Below, in pieces: positions 25,554 through 32,546 of a stretch of 64,000 nucleotides of DNA. The notes beneath the pieces were generated by a model that ran no database searches, was not told the origin of the DNA, and worked only from the letters and a program-made list of their open reading frames with translations. Within the stretch, counting starts at the first letter, position 1. Each line of letters opens with the position of its first letter. Both the position numbers and the translations under genes were made by a program. Source of the stretch: Solirubrobacter phytolaccae (GTDB lineage: Bacteria > Actinomycetota > Thermoleophilia > Solirubrobacterales > Solirubrobacteraceae); NCBI RefSeq assembly GCF_027587195.1, contig NZ_JAPDDP010000043.1, forward strand, positions 1-64,000, in the 5' to 3' direction.

Positions 25554-26879
25554 TCAGACGACCGCTTCGTCGCGTCCGTCACGGATGCGCCGGACGCGGG
25601 CGCGCAGCGCCTGCTGCTTGCGGCTGACCGCACGCGAGCGCACGGTGAGCAGCCGCAGGGTGACGGAGCGGAGCTCTTTGGCGCTGAGACGCACACCGGT
25701 TCGGGCGTGCAGGGTGCGACGTTCAGCCGAGATCTGCAGCAGCTCGGCACCGAGCGAGACGAAATGCGCAAGCCCCGCGAGCGGCGAGACGAGCACGGCC
25801 AGCAGCGCAGCGATCACCGTCCCGGCCGCAGGTCCGCTCTGCGGGTGGCCCGACCACACGGGCCACAGGAACAGGAGCTTCCACCAGTCGCCGTCGTCGT
25901 CGAAGGCCGCCTTCACGACGAGCACCGACGTCGTGGTCGTGAGGACGGCGTTCAGGATCGACGTCCGGAACACGCGCTCGTCCCCACTCGCACCCTCGAC
26001 ACGACGCAGCCGGAACTCGGCCGTCTGGGCCACGAGCTCGTGGTTCGTCAGGCCGATCCGTCGCAGGGCCTCCCGCACGCGGGGTGAGTCGACCAGCGCC
26101 GCGGCGACGATCGTCTCGGCCGGGTCGGGATCGCTGACGCCGAACCGCCGGCGTGCTCGCTGCAGCACGGTGTCCGTGTCGACGTCCTCGAGCTCACGGA
26201 GCTCGTGGTCCATCGAACGCAGCTCCTCCGGGTCGAGGAGCATCGCGTCCAGCAGGTCGTGCAGATCCTCGTCGTCGTCCGCCTGCTCGACGGCTCCGGC
26301 AAGCATCAGCAGCGCGCCCGGTGGCTGCTCGACCCAGTCGTGGGTGCGCACCGCATCCGGTGTCCGGCTGGGTCCGGTGAGCGCCCCCGCCAGCCGCGAG
26401 CGTTTGGTGATCGTGGGATCGAACCCCTCGAGCTCGACGTCGAGCAGATCGTCCTGGACGAGCGCCAGGAGGTCTCCGTGCGTCAGGTCCGAGCCGTCCA
26501 GGAGCGCGCGGCTGGCGCCGGCCTCCCGGTCGGCGAGCAGGCCCAGGGCGAGCACGCCCGGGGGCACCGGGACGAGGTGGTAGTCGGCCGCGATCTCGAC
26601 GGCCTTGCGCAGACCGGCGGACGCCGAGTGCGTGAGCGGCACGCGGTGCCATGTCCCGTCCGGGCGCTGGTCGGGGTCCGGGAACCGCTCGATGTCCGCC
26701 TCGTCGACGAAGTTGCCCTTCAACTGGATGTCGTCCCACGCCCCGGTGACATCCGCGGTGATCAGGCCCACGATGATGTCGACCGTCGACAGCGGCCGCC
26801 CGCCTCGTCTCGCCGCGGCGAACTCCAAGCCGTTCACGGTGGACGTGGCGAGCAGGACGCCGTCCAGCGGGTCGCTCAC
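25554..26879 (-). CDS. Clp-N-repeat-like protein with C-terminal membrane segments
   Basis: The 441-residue protein has two stretches that look like the two repeats of a Clp ATPase N-terminal domain: residues about 4-45 (LEFAAARRGGRPLSTVDIIVGL) and about 80-150 (SASAGLRKAVEIAADYHLVPVPPGVLALGLLADREAG...DLLALVQDDLLDV). The middle is acidic (EDLHDLLDAMLLDPEELRSMDHELRELEDVDTD). Hydrophobic segments at about 305-330 and 355-385 suggest membrane anchoring, and the tail is strongly basic. There is no AAA ATPase, so it is not a Clp unfoldase. Clp-N modules bind substrates and partners, which suggests an adaptor role in the CHAT operon; that is inference. It overlaps the upstream gene by four bases. 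The Clp-N assignment is from pattern only. Confidence 0.7.
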   Translation of the reverse strand: MSDPLDGVLLATSTVNGLEFAAARRGGRPLSTVDIIVGLITADVTGAWDDIQLKGNFVDEADIERFPDPDQRPDGTWHRVPLTHSASAGLRKAVEIAADYHLVPVPPGVLALGLLADREAGASRALLDGSDLTHGDLLALVQDDLLDVELEGFDPTITKRSRLAGALTGPSRTPDAVRTHDWVEQPPGALLMLAGAVEQADDDEDLHDLLDAMLLDPEELRSMDHELRELEDVDTDTVLQRARRRFGVSDPDPAETIVAAALVDSPRVREALRRIGLTNHELVAQTAEFRLRRVEGASGDERVFRTSILNAVLTTTTSVLVVKAAFDDDGDWWKLLFLWPVWSGHPQSGPAAGTVIAALLAVLVSPLAGLAHFVSLGAELLQISAERRTLHARTGVRLSAKELRSVTLRLLTVRSRAVSRKQQALRARVRRIRDGRDEAVV

Positions 26880-27895
26880 GGTGCGAACACCGCCAGGAGC
26901 ACGGAGGTCGGTGGCTCCGGGTCGTTCCAGTCGACGACGAACTTGAGCCGCCCGCGGCCCGGCGGGACGGTCGCTTCGGTCGTCAGCGTCGCCTCGGACG
27001 AGTCGATCACGTGCAGGACGATCCGGCTCCCCGGCGCCGGCCGCCAGGTGCCAGAGATCCAGATGCGCAACGCTCCGTCGCCGACCACGGCCCGCGCGTC
27101 GGCGTTCTCGGCGAGGAGCTCCTCGGCACCGGGGGGCAACGACAGCTTCACGGGAACGCTGTCCTCGTCCTCCCCCAGGACCTCGATCGGCGTGAGTCGC
27201 GCTCCCACGATCGCGGTCGCGGCGGTGAGGCCCTCCGCGAGCCGCGACAGCCGCTCCCCGACGACCCCCAGGACGCGAACGGGCGGGGGTGCCGCGTCGG
27301 CGAGCTGCGCCCCCGCGGGCTCCGGCTCGGTCACCCAGCGCGCGGTCACCTCGACCCCGATCTCGCGTTCGGCGGCGAACTGGAGCAGGAGCCCGCGGAT
27401 CGCCTCGGTCCGGGGGTGCTCAGGTGCCGTCAGCTCGCGCAGCGTGAACCACGCGGCCTCGGTGGCGAACTGGAGCGCGTCGCGGGCGATCTCCTCGCTG
27501 TCGACGAACTCCCGCGCGTGGGTGCGCAGCCAGCGCAGGCCCGCCGGGGCATCAGCGGACGCCGTGCCCGAGATGGAGCCGGCCAGCGCCTCGGTCTCCG
27601 GATCGCGCATCACCAGGGCGCGCAGCTCGAAGCGGGCGGACCGTGAGTGCTGCGCCGCTCGACCGAGGTGCTCGAGCACGCGGTCGTCCAGCGGGCCGCC
27701 GAGCCCTTGCCGCCAGGCCGCGAACCATTGCCATTCCGCCAGCGCCAGCCAGCCCAGCTCCTCGCGCCCGATCTCGGCTTCGACGAGCCCGGCGAACACA
27801 GCATCGTCGGCGACGGCGGCCTGAAGGTCGATGGCGTAGTTCTCGTCGCTCGCGGCGCGCCGGATCAGCTCGGCCGCCACCGGAATCAGGCTCAT
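26876..27895 (-). CDS. Hypothetical protein of the CHAT operon, helical N-terminus and beta-rich C-terminus
   Basis: I do not recognise this 339-residue protein. Its first half is helical with many Glu, Ala, Trp and Leu residues (LVEAEIGREELGWLALAEWQWFAAWR; SARFELRALVM). A Glu-rich helical region follows (FVDSEEIARDALQFATEAAWFTLREL). The last 90 residues look like beta strands with GALRIWISGTWRPAPGSRIVLHVID and a terminal KFVVDWNDPEPPTSVLLAVFAP. No signal, membrane helix or catalytic motif is visible. It overlaps its neighbours on both sides by ATGA junctions, so it is translated with the CHAT operon. An adaptor or sensor role is inference from context. Confidence 0.75.
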   Translation of the reverse strand: MSLIPVAAELIRRAASDENYAIDLQAAVADDAVFAGLVEAEIGREELGWLALAEWQWFAAWRQGLGGPLDDRVLEHLGRAAQHSRSARFELRALVMRDPETEALAGSISGTASADAPAGLRWLRTHAREFVDSEEIARDALQFATEAAWFTLRELTAPEHPRTEAIRGLLLQFAAEREIGVEVTARWVTEPEPAGAQLADAAPPPVRVLGVVGERLSRLAEGLTAATAIVGARLTPIEVLGEDEDSVPVKLSLPPGAEELLAENADARAVVGDGALRIWISGTWRPAPGSRIVLHVIDSSEATLTTEATVPPGRGRLKFVVDWNDPEPPTSVLLAVFAP

Positions 27896-28659
27896 GACGG
27901 GACCCGCTCGATGGCCCCGGTGGCGTATGCGTGGCGCGCCCGGTCGGCCAAAGCCGTGACCGCGGGCGCGGCTCCGCTGATGCGCAGGTAGGGGGAACGC
28001 GTGAGCGCGGGCGCGTCGACGACGAAGTCCTCCTCCACGAGCAGCGTGAGCCGAGCGTCCTGGAAGCGGTTCGAGAACCCCAGCGCCAACGTCCCGGTCG
28101 GGGTCCAGTCGCTGACGGCGAGCCAGGTGTCCGTCCGGTTCGTGTACCAGCCGAGCGCGTCCACCTCGTCGGGTGTGAAGAGGACGACGTCGATCTGGAA
28201 CTGCTCCCGAAACAGGTTCCGCAGCTTGTGCAGCCAGAGGTTCGTGTGCACCGTCAGCACGGCATCGCGATAGGCGGGCTGCACCCGCAACCAGCGCAGG
28301 TAGAGCTCGCGATTGGCCGGGTCACGCGCGTCGAACGCGCGCCATCCCGCCGGGTCGAAACGCGCGAGGACGCCGGCCCGGCCGTAGATCGCCGTGGAGA
28401 GCGGCTCCTCGACGCCGGTGACGTAGACGCCACGCCCCCAGGTGTAGTTGTCCTGGCCGATGTACAACCCGCCGTTGGGGCCGCGATAGGCGCCGGCCCA
28501 CCGGGACCCGACGTACTTGACGACGAGCGGTGAAGCGCCGCCTCCCGGGTGCTCCAGGTTCGCCGACACGAAGTCGTCCCACGCGGGAGCGGAGGCCGCG
28601 ATCGCATCGTCGATCCGCGTGCGGAGCGCTCGCGGCAGGAGTGCCGCGCCCGCGGTCAT
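27892..28659 (-). CDS. First gene of CHAT operon; unrecognised protein with possible ADP-ribosyltransferase-like segment
   Basis: The 255-residue protein has no signal or membrane helix. Residues about 48-93 (YRGPNGGLYIGQDNY, GRGVYVTGVEEPLSTAIYG) recall the GxYF(T/A)...S...Y strand-helix of ADP-ribosyltransferase/PARP folds or RES-type NAD-using toxins. The usual catalytic set (H-Y-E or R-S-E) is not confidently placed, so this is only a resemblance. Later blocks include YLRWLRVQPAYRDAVLTVHTNLWLHKLRNLF and DVVLFTPDEVDALGWYTNRTDTWLAVSDW. The ATG at 28659 is an estimate: no clear ribosome site precedes it and the frame remains open upstream. It overlaps the next gene by four bases. An effector or sensor role in the CHAT cassette is inference. 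Confidence 0.65.
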   Translation of the reverse strand: MTAGAALLPRALRTRIDDAIAASAPAWDDFVSANLEHPGGGASPLVVKYVGSRWAGAYRGPNGGLYIGQDNYTWGRGVYVTGVEEPLSTAIYGRAGVLARFDPAGWRAFDARDPANRELYLRWLRVQPAYRDAVLTVHTNLWLHKLRNLFREQFQIDVVLFTPDEVDALGWYTNRTDTWLAVSDWTPTGTLALGFSNRFQDARLTLLVEEDFVVDAPALTRSPYLRISGAAPAVTALADRARHAYATGAIERVPS

Positions 28660-28746
28660 GCGGGATGGGACCAGCACGAGCAGCGACGAGACGACAGCAC
28701 CAACCTCTTCCCTCCGTGGAACACTGAGCCAGTCTTGAGCGCGAGG

Positions 28747-28775
28747 ACTGTAAACGGTCGGTACGCGCAAGGCAA
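28747..28775 (-). promoter_or_regulatory. Candidate sigma70-type promoter of the CHAT operon
   Basis: Reading leftward, TTGCCT (28775-28770) and TACAGT (28752-28747) are separated by exactly 17 bases. Each matches four of six bases of the TTGACA/TATAAT consensus. The start of transcription would fall near 28740, about 80 bases before the first gene of the operon. The same interval must also hold the promoter of the divergent YqeY-like gene. Confidence 0.4.
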
Positions 28776-28800
28776 GCGCGATCCGGCTATACCGAGTGCC

Positions 28801-29175
28801 TTGAAGCTCCTCGAACCCCAAGCGCTCCGTGACGCGCTCCGCGCCGACCTGAGAACCGCCATGAAGGCGCGCGACAAGGAGACGACGTCGGCGCTGCGGA
28901 CCGCGCTCGCCGCGATCGACAACGCCGAGGCGGTCGTCGCGCCCGACCACGTCGAGGCGCCGAGCAGTGAGCACGTCGCCGGCGCGCGGGCGGGCGTCGG
29001 CTCGACCGAGGCCGAGCGCCGCGCGCTGTCGCTCGACGACGTGCACACGCTCCTGCAGGCGCAGATCGACGAGCGCGCGCAAGAGGCGGACCGCTACGAC
29101 GCGCTCGGCCAGGCCGATGCCGCCGTGCGGCTCCGGCGCGAGGCCGACGCGCTCCGCGGCTACGTCCCCCGCTAG
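28801..29175 (+). CDS. YqeY/GatB-tail-like protein
   Basis: The 124-residue protein matches the YqeY opening: LRADLRTAMKARDKETTSALRTALAAIDNAE near residues 12-45. It ends with the helical part LTLDDVHTLLQAQIDERAQEADRYDALGQADAAVRLRREADALRGY (L-S in place of L-T at its start). YqeY domains are related to the tRNA-binding tail of GatB and are thought to bind tRNA; a direct enzymatic role is not known. Full YqeY proteins are about 150 residues, so this is a short member. The TTG at 28801 best fits the family start, with an ATA-containing TATACC box 8 bases ahead that could give a nearly leaderless message. It shares CTAG with the convergent lipoprotein stop. Confidence 0.7.
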   Translation: MKLLEPQALRDALRADLRTAMKARDKETTSALRTALAAIDNAEAVVAPDHVEAPSSEHVAGARAGVGSTEAERRALSLDDVHTLLQAQIDERAQEADRYDALGQADAAVRLRREADALRGYVPR

Positions 29176-29738
29176 GAGGTCTCGGCGTCCTGGTTGCTCG
29201 GGTCCCCGCCCGGGGCGTAGGGCGCGGCGCAGTCCAGCACCTTCGCCGCGATCGCCGCGCCCGCGAGCTCGTCGGCGCCCTCCGTGACGAGCCCGTGGAT
29301 CCCGTCCAGCTCCTGGACCGACGCATCGCGGCCGATCGCGCGGCCGAGCTCCTCGAGGTACCCCACGTTCCGGCCCCAACTGCTGAGGAACGCGTCGTAC
29401 GGCTTGTCGAGGCCCGGCTTGACCAGCGCGCGCAGCTCCGGGAACGCCTTCGCCATCGTCGCGTGCCGGAGCTCCCACGCCTTGCCGTTGGCCTCGCGGA
29501 AGCGGTCGCGCTCACGCGCCGACTGCGCGCGGTTGCCGTCCTCGAACGACTGGTCGATCTGCTTCCCGGCGCGGTCCATGGCCGGCTGCGCGTCCTCGCA
29601 CACGGCGTTGGCCTTCTCCGTGAGCTCGACGCGGTCGACAGTGGGCGGCCGCGTGGTCTCCGGCGCGGGGGTCTGCTCGGCCTGTCCGCACGCAGCGAAG
29701 GCCACGGCGCAGACCACGGGGATCAAGAAGCGGTGCAC
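29172..29738 (-). CDS. Putative lipoprotein, helical, unknown function
   Basis: The 188-residue protein has a short signal peptide with a lipobox-like AFAAC (Cys near residue 17), then a Pro/Thr linker. The mature helical protein is rich in charged residues (LTEKANAVCEDAQPAMDRAGKQIDQSFEDGNRAQSARERDRF; ALVKPGLDKPYDAFLSSWGRNVGYLEELGRAIG). Two further Cys residues (VCEDA and LDCAAPY) could form a disulphide. Similar small actinobacterial lipoproteins exist, but no function is known to me. The GTG at 29738 is chosen because it gives a correct signal-peptide length. It lies 55 bases downstream of the HTH gene on the same strand. Confidence 0.7.
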   Translation of the reverse strand: MHRFLIPVVCAVAFAACGQAEQTPAPETTRPPTVDRVELTEKANAVCEDAQPAMDRAGKQIDQSFEDGNRAQSARERDRFREANGKAWELRHATMAKAFPELRALVKPGLDKPYDAFLSSWGRNVGYLEELGRAIGRDASVQELDGIHGLVTEGADELAGAAIAAKVLDCAAPYAPGGDPSNQDAETS

Positions 29739-29793
29739 GCACGTCGAAGTACCCGCGCAGCGCTCATTTAGTACTTGCGGGCCGCCGGCGTGT

Positions 29794-31059
29794 CTACCTG
29801 CCGCTCGCGACGTGCGGCAAAATGCGTTCGATGTCGGCGTCTTGAGGACGTCGAGCATGGGCTCGCCCCACGGTGGTGCCCGCGAGCAACGCGATCGCGT
29901 GAAGGTCCTCGTCGGACGGTTCGACGTCGGGAACGGTCTTGGGCACCCCATCGGGCGGCTTGAAGTGCCCCAGCCGTCCACCGGGAAACGGACCGAGTCG
30001 TTCCGTCGCCAGATCGAGCGCCGCGACGAGCGGCTCTTGAATTCGCTCACGGTCGGGATCGAGCCGCAGGTGAGCTGCCGTAGTCCACTCGGCGAACGCT
30101 GCGTCACCCGAGTCCAGCACAGGTGCCTGCTCAGGATGATCCAACGATCGACGAAGCGCGGTCGCCCCCTCGGTGAGCGCGCGGATGGCGATCTCACGAT
30201 CTTCATCTGATTCGGCGAGATCAGGCAGCAACCTATGGACGGACTCGTAGAGTTCCGGATCGCCTTCAAGCAGTCCCGCGACGAACGCGTCGAGAGCCCC
30301 GGAGCGCGTTGCCGGTGGAATCACAGCAGCGACCCGCATCGCGGTCGCGGGAAGGTCCACGTCATCGCGCAGCCGTTGCCACGCTGCGGCGGCCTGATTC
30401 ATCGCGTCGACGAGATCGCTCGCGGGAAGAGCGACCGCGAGCTCCGGTGCCGTTTGCGCTCGCAGCGTCCCGACCGGAAGCACTGCGGTCCGCTCGCCGA
30501 ATCGGGCACGGGCCGCTCGCTCCAACCCAGCGGCCTCGAGCGAGTCGATCTCGAAGTACACCGCCCAGTCGCGTCCGCGCGGCCGGCTTTCGCGGGCGAT
30601 CTGCGCCGTCAACCGCTCGAGCCCTAGAGGACCAAGCAAGACGAACTGCTGAAGGTCCTCGCCATAGCCAGCCGCGGCGAGCAGCAGGCTGTCATCCGAC
30701 GCGAGCCGTCGGACCGACTCAGCGACCGCGACTTCGGGCACTCCCAGCCGCTCCGCGAGCACGGTCACCGACGCGCCACCCATCGCCGCGATTGTCGCGA
30801 CCACGAGATCGTCGAGTCCTTCGACGCCGTGAGAGGAGGTGCGGTTGAGCACGTCGTACACCCCGGGACGCGTCATGCCCGTGAGCTCTGCGATCCGAAC
30901 GACCGGAATACCGCCGCTCCTCGCGGCGCGAATAGCCACACGTAACCGCTCTGCGGCGACCCGCGCGCGCTCCTCGTCGCGGCGTGCTTGCTCCAGCTGC
31001 ACCTGCAGATGCTGACGGCCGATTGCGCGCTGTTCATCTCTGGGCAATCCCGAGGCCAC
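29794..31059 (-). CDS. HTH regulator-like protein of unknown family
   Basis: The 421-residue protein begins with a charged coiled-coil-like helix (QHLQVQLEQARRDEERARVAAERLRVAIRAARSGG) and a helix-turn-helix at about 52-72 (VVRIAELTGMTRPGVYDVLNR). A second winged-helix-like stretch follows (ASVTVLAERLGVPEVAVAESVRRLASDDSLLL). The remaining 290 residues contain RDWAVYFEIDSLEAAGLERAARARFGERTAVLPVG and a Pro-rich C-terminus, which I do not recognise. The GTG at 31059 has no ribosome site but lies 9 bases after a TAAAGT box on the same strand, which fits a leaderless message. It is divergent from the GNAT gene, 56 bases away, so it may control it. Confidence 0.6.
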   Translation of the reverse strand: MASGLPRDEQRAIGRQHLQVQLEQARRDEERARVAAERLRVAIRAARSGGIPVVRIAELTGMTRPGVYDVLNRTSSHGVEGLDDLVVATIAAMGGASVTVLAERLGVPEVAVAESVRRLASDDSLLLAAAGYGEDLQQFVLLGPLGLERLTAQIARESRPRGRDWAVYFEIDSLEAAGLERAARARFGERTAVLPVGTLRAQTAPELAVALPASDLVDAMNQAAAAWQRLRDDVDLPATAMRVAAVIPPATRSGALDAFVAGLLEGDPELYESVHRLLPDLAESDEDREIAIRALTEGATALRRSLDHPEQAPVLDSGDAAFAEWTTAAHLRLDPDRERIQEPLVAALDLATERLGPFPGGRLGHFKPPDGVPKTVPDVEPSDEDLHAIALLAGTTVGRAHARRPQDADIERILPHVASGR

Positions 31060-31115
31060 GTCAAGTCACTTTACACGAAAGACGCTCTCTCTATGCATGT
31101 TATGCTGCACCGACA
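31060..31115. promoter_or_regulatory. Short divergent promoter region between HTH and GNAT genes
   Basis: This 56-base interval is much richer in A and T than its surroundings and holds TTACAC (31071), TATGCA (31092) and TATGCT (31101) rightward and TAAAGT leftward (31073-31068). Neither downstream start codon has a Shine-Dalgarno sequence, so both messages may be leaderless or nearly so. Box assignments are approximate. Confidence 0.35.
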
Positions 31116-31670
31116 ATGGCCGAGGACCACCGCGCTGAAGAGGACACGGGGCAGCGGTTCCCCGGCGTCCACTGGGTTCGCTGGAACCATGCGGCGGCCG
31201 AACGGTACCCCGAGCTCGAGCAGGCGATCGAGCGCTTCGATCCCGGTCCACGTCCCGCCGCTCAGGCCTCGGCCACTTGGCTCCGCGAGCAGGGTCTCAA
31301 CGGCGAGTCGATCCCGTATCTGCTGATCGAAGACGGCAAGCTCCTCGGGTTCTACGCGCTGACCGCCGGACAGGTCGAGCTCAGCGGTGGCCATCGCAAG
31401 CGCTTGGGCCTCGCTCGGCCGACGCAAGGTGCCGTTCTCTTGACGCAGCTCGCGAAGAGCGCCGCGCACGAGGTCGATGGCGGCCGACTCGTCGAGGATG
31501 CGATCGGCGTCGCCTCGGAGCTCGCTCAACGGATGGGCGCCACAGTCCTCGCCGTCGACCCGTTCGATGAAGCAACCGACCAGATGTGGCAGAAACGCTT
31601 CCAGCTCCGCCCGTCACGGACAGCGGTGCCCGGCCACCCGGAGCTGAAGCGACTCTACGCTCCGCTCTAG
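31116..31670 (+). CDS. GNAT-family N-acetyltransferase
   Basis: The 184-residue protein shows the GNAT fold order: beta-strand pair (YLLIEDGKLLGFYALTAGQVELS), an acetyl-CoA-binding motif A-like stretch (LGLARPTQGAVLLTQLAKS), a helix (LVEDAIGVASELAQRMGATVLAVDPFDEATDQMW) and the closing QKRFQLRPS...LKRLYAPL. This resembles small GNAT enzymes of which some act as toxins that acetylate aminoacyl-tRNA, always with an RHH antitoxin. Here an RHH-like gene follows tail-to-tail. A toxin role is inference. The ATG at 31116 is chosen over longer starts because upstream sequence has promoter character and encodes no conserved residues. Confidence 0.75.
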   Translation: MAEDHRAEEDTGQRFPGVHWVRWNHAAAERYPELEQAIERFDPGPRPAAQASATWLREQGLNGESIPYLLIEDGKLLGFYALTAGQVELSGGHRKRLGLARPTQGAVLLTQLAKSAAHEVDGGRLVEDAIGVASELAQRMGATVLAVDPFDEATDQMWQKRFQLRPSRTAVPGHPELKRLYAPL

Positions 31671-32017
31671 AGCTCGTGACGGCGACCCGCGCTGCGGGAC
31701 GCCTCAACGGCACGCCGAGCAGCGGCCACCGCCTCGATGACCGCCTCATCCTGTTGCGCGGCGGCGAGATCATCCGCATCGACGACCAGATCCGTCGCAT
31801 GTGCGTCTTGCACGAAGTCGACGAGCTCGTCGAGGGACCCATCCCGCACAAGGGCCGCCGCCTTCTCGAGATCGGAAGCGAAGTCATCTCGGTGCCGCTC
31901 GAGGTACTCGCTCCACGCCGCGGCGAGCAACTCCGCGGGCTGGTTGCCGCACAGCTTGGCGAGACGGCTCACCTGCTGATGAACCTCGGCCGGGACGCGA
32001 ATCGGGATAGTGCTCAT
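31667..32017 (-). CDS. RHH-like small protein, possible antitoxin
   Basis: The 116-residue protein begins MSTIPIRVPAEVHQQVSRLAKLCG, a strand followed by a helix as in ribbon-helix-helix DNA-binding proteins. The second helix is AELLAAAWSEYLERHRDDFASDLEKAAALV. The tail is acidic and then basic (DEAVIEAVAAARRAVEASRSAGRRHEL). It is convergent with the GNAT gene, and the two stops share CTAG. Antitoxins of GNAT toxins are RHH proteins, but normally are encoded upstream in the same operon, so pairing here is unproven. The ATG at 32017 fits the RHH start; an in-frame extension to 32125 is not supported. Confidence 0.6.
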   Translation of the reverse strand: MSTIPIRVPAEVHQQVSRLAKLCGNQPAELLAAAWSEYLERHRDDFASDLEKAAALVRDGSLDELVDFVQDAHATDLVVDADDLAAAQQDEAVIEAVAAARRAVEASRSAGRRHEL

Positions 32018-32111
32018 GGAATGCGGGGTCGTCACGAAGACCTGTTGACACGATGCCGACGTGTAACGCTGTAACAGCATTCTAACACGAGCTGCCGCGC
32101 CGTCACCTGCG

Positions 32112-32546
32112 TCACGACGCGTCATGGTCGCGCGCCTCGAGGATGATCCGCGTGCGCGTGCCGGTCACGTCCGGCTTGGCGCGCAGGTGCGCGAGGACCT
32201 CCTGGAGGTGGCCGATGTCGCGGACCCGCACGTGCAGGACTGCGTCGAGGTCACCCGCGACGGCGTAGGCGGCCATCACGGGCGCGACGCCGTCCGCCGC
32301 CTTCCAGATGTCCTCCATCCGGGCGGTGCCGGCGAACTTGAGGTCGATGAAGGCCTGCAGCTCCAGGCCGAGCTTGCCGCGGTTGACCATCGCGACGTAG
32401 CCCTGGATGACGCCGTCGCTCTCCAGGCGCTCGACGCGGCGCTTGACCGCGGCCGTCGACAGGCCGACGACGCGCCCGAGGGACGCGTACGAGCGGCGGC
32501 CGTCCTCGCGGAGGAGGCTTACGATTCGCTCGTCGACGTCGTCCAC
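32112..32546 (-). CDS. Lrp/AsnC-family transcriptional regulator
   Basis: The 144-residue protein has the Lrp N-terminal HTH (DERIVSLLREDGRRSYASLGRVVGLSTAAVKRRVERLESDGVI, residues about 5-50) and the C-terminal RAM ligand-binding domain (about 65-140, ending EVLAHLRAKPDVTGTRTRIIL). Lrp regulators usually bind amino acids and control their transport or metabolism. The GTG at 32546 lies inside the end of the EamA exporter gene (28-base overlap), so the two are co-transcribed, and the exporter is the likely regulated partner. Confidence 0.92.
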   Translation of the reverse strand: MDDVDERIVSLLREDGRRSYASLGRVVGLSTAAVKRRVERLESDGVIQGYVAMVNRGKLGLELQAFIDLKFAGTARMEDIWKAADGVAPVMAAYAVAGDLDAVLHVRVRDIGHLQEVLAHLRAKPDVTGTRTRIILEARDHDAS

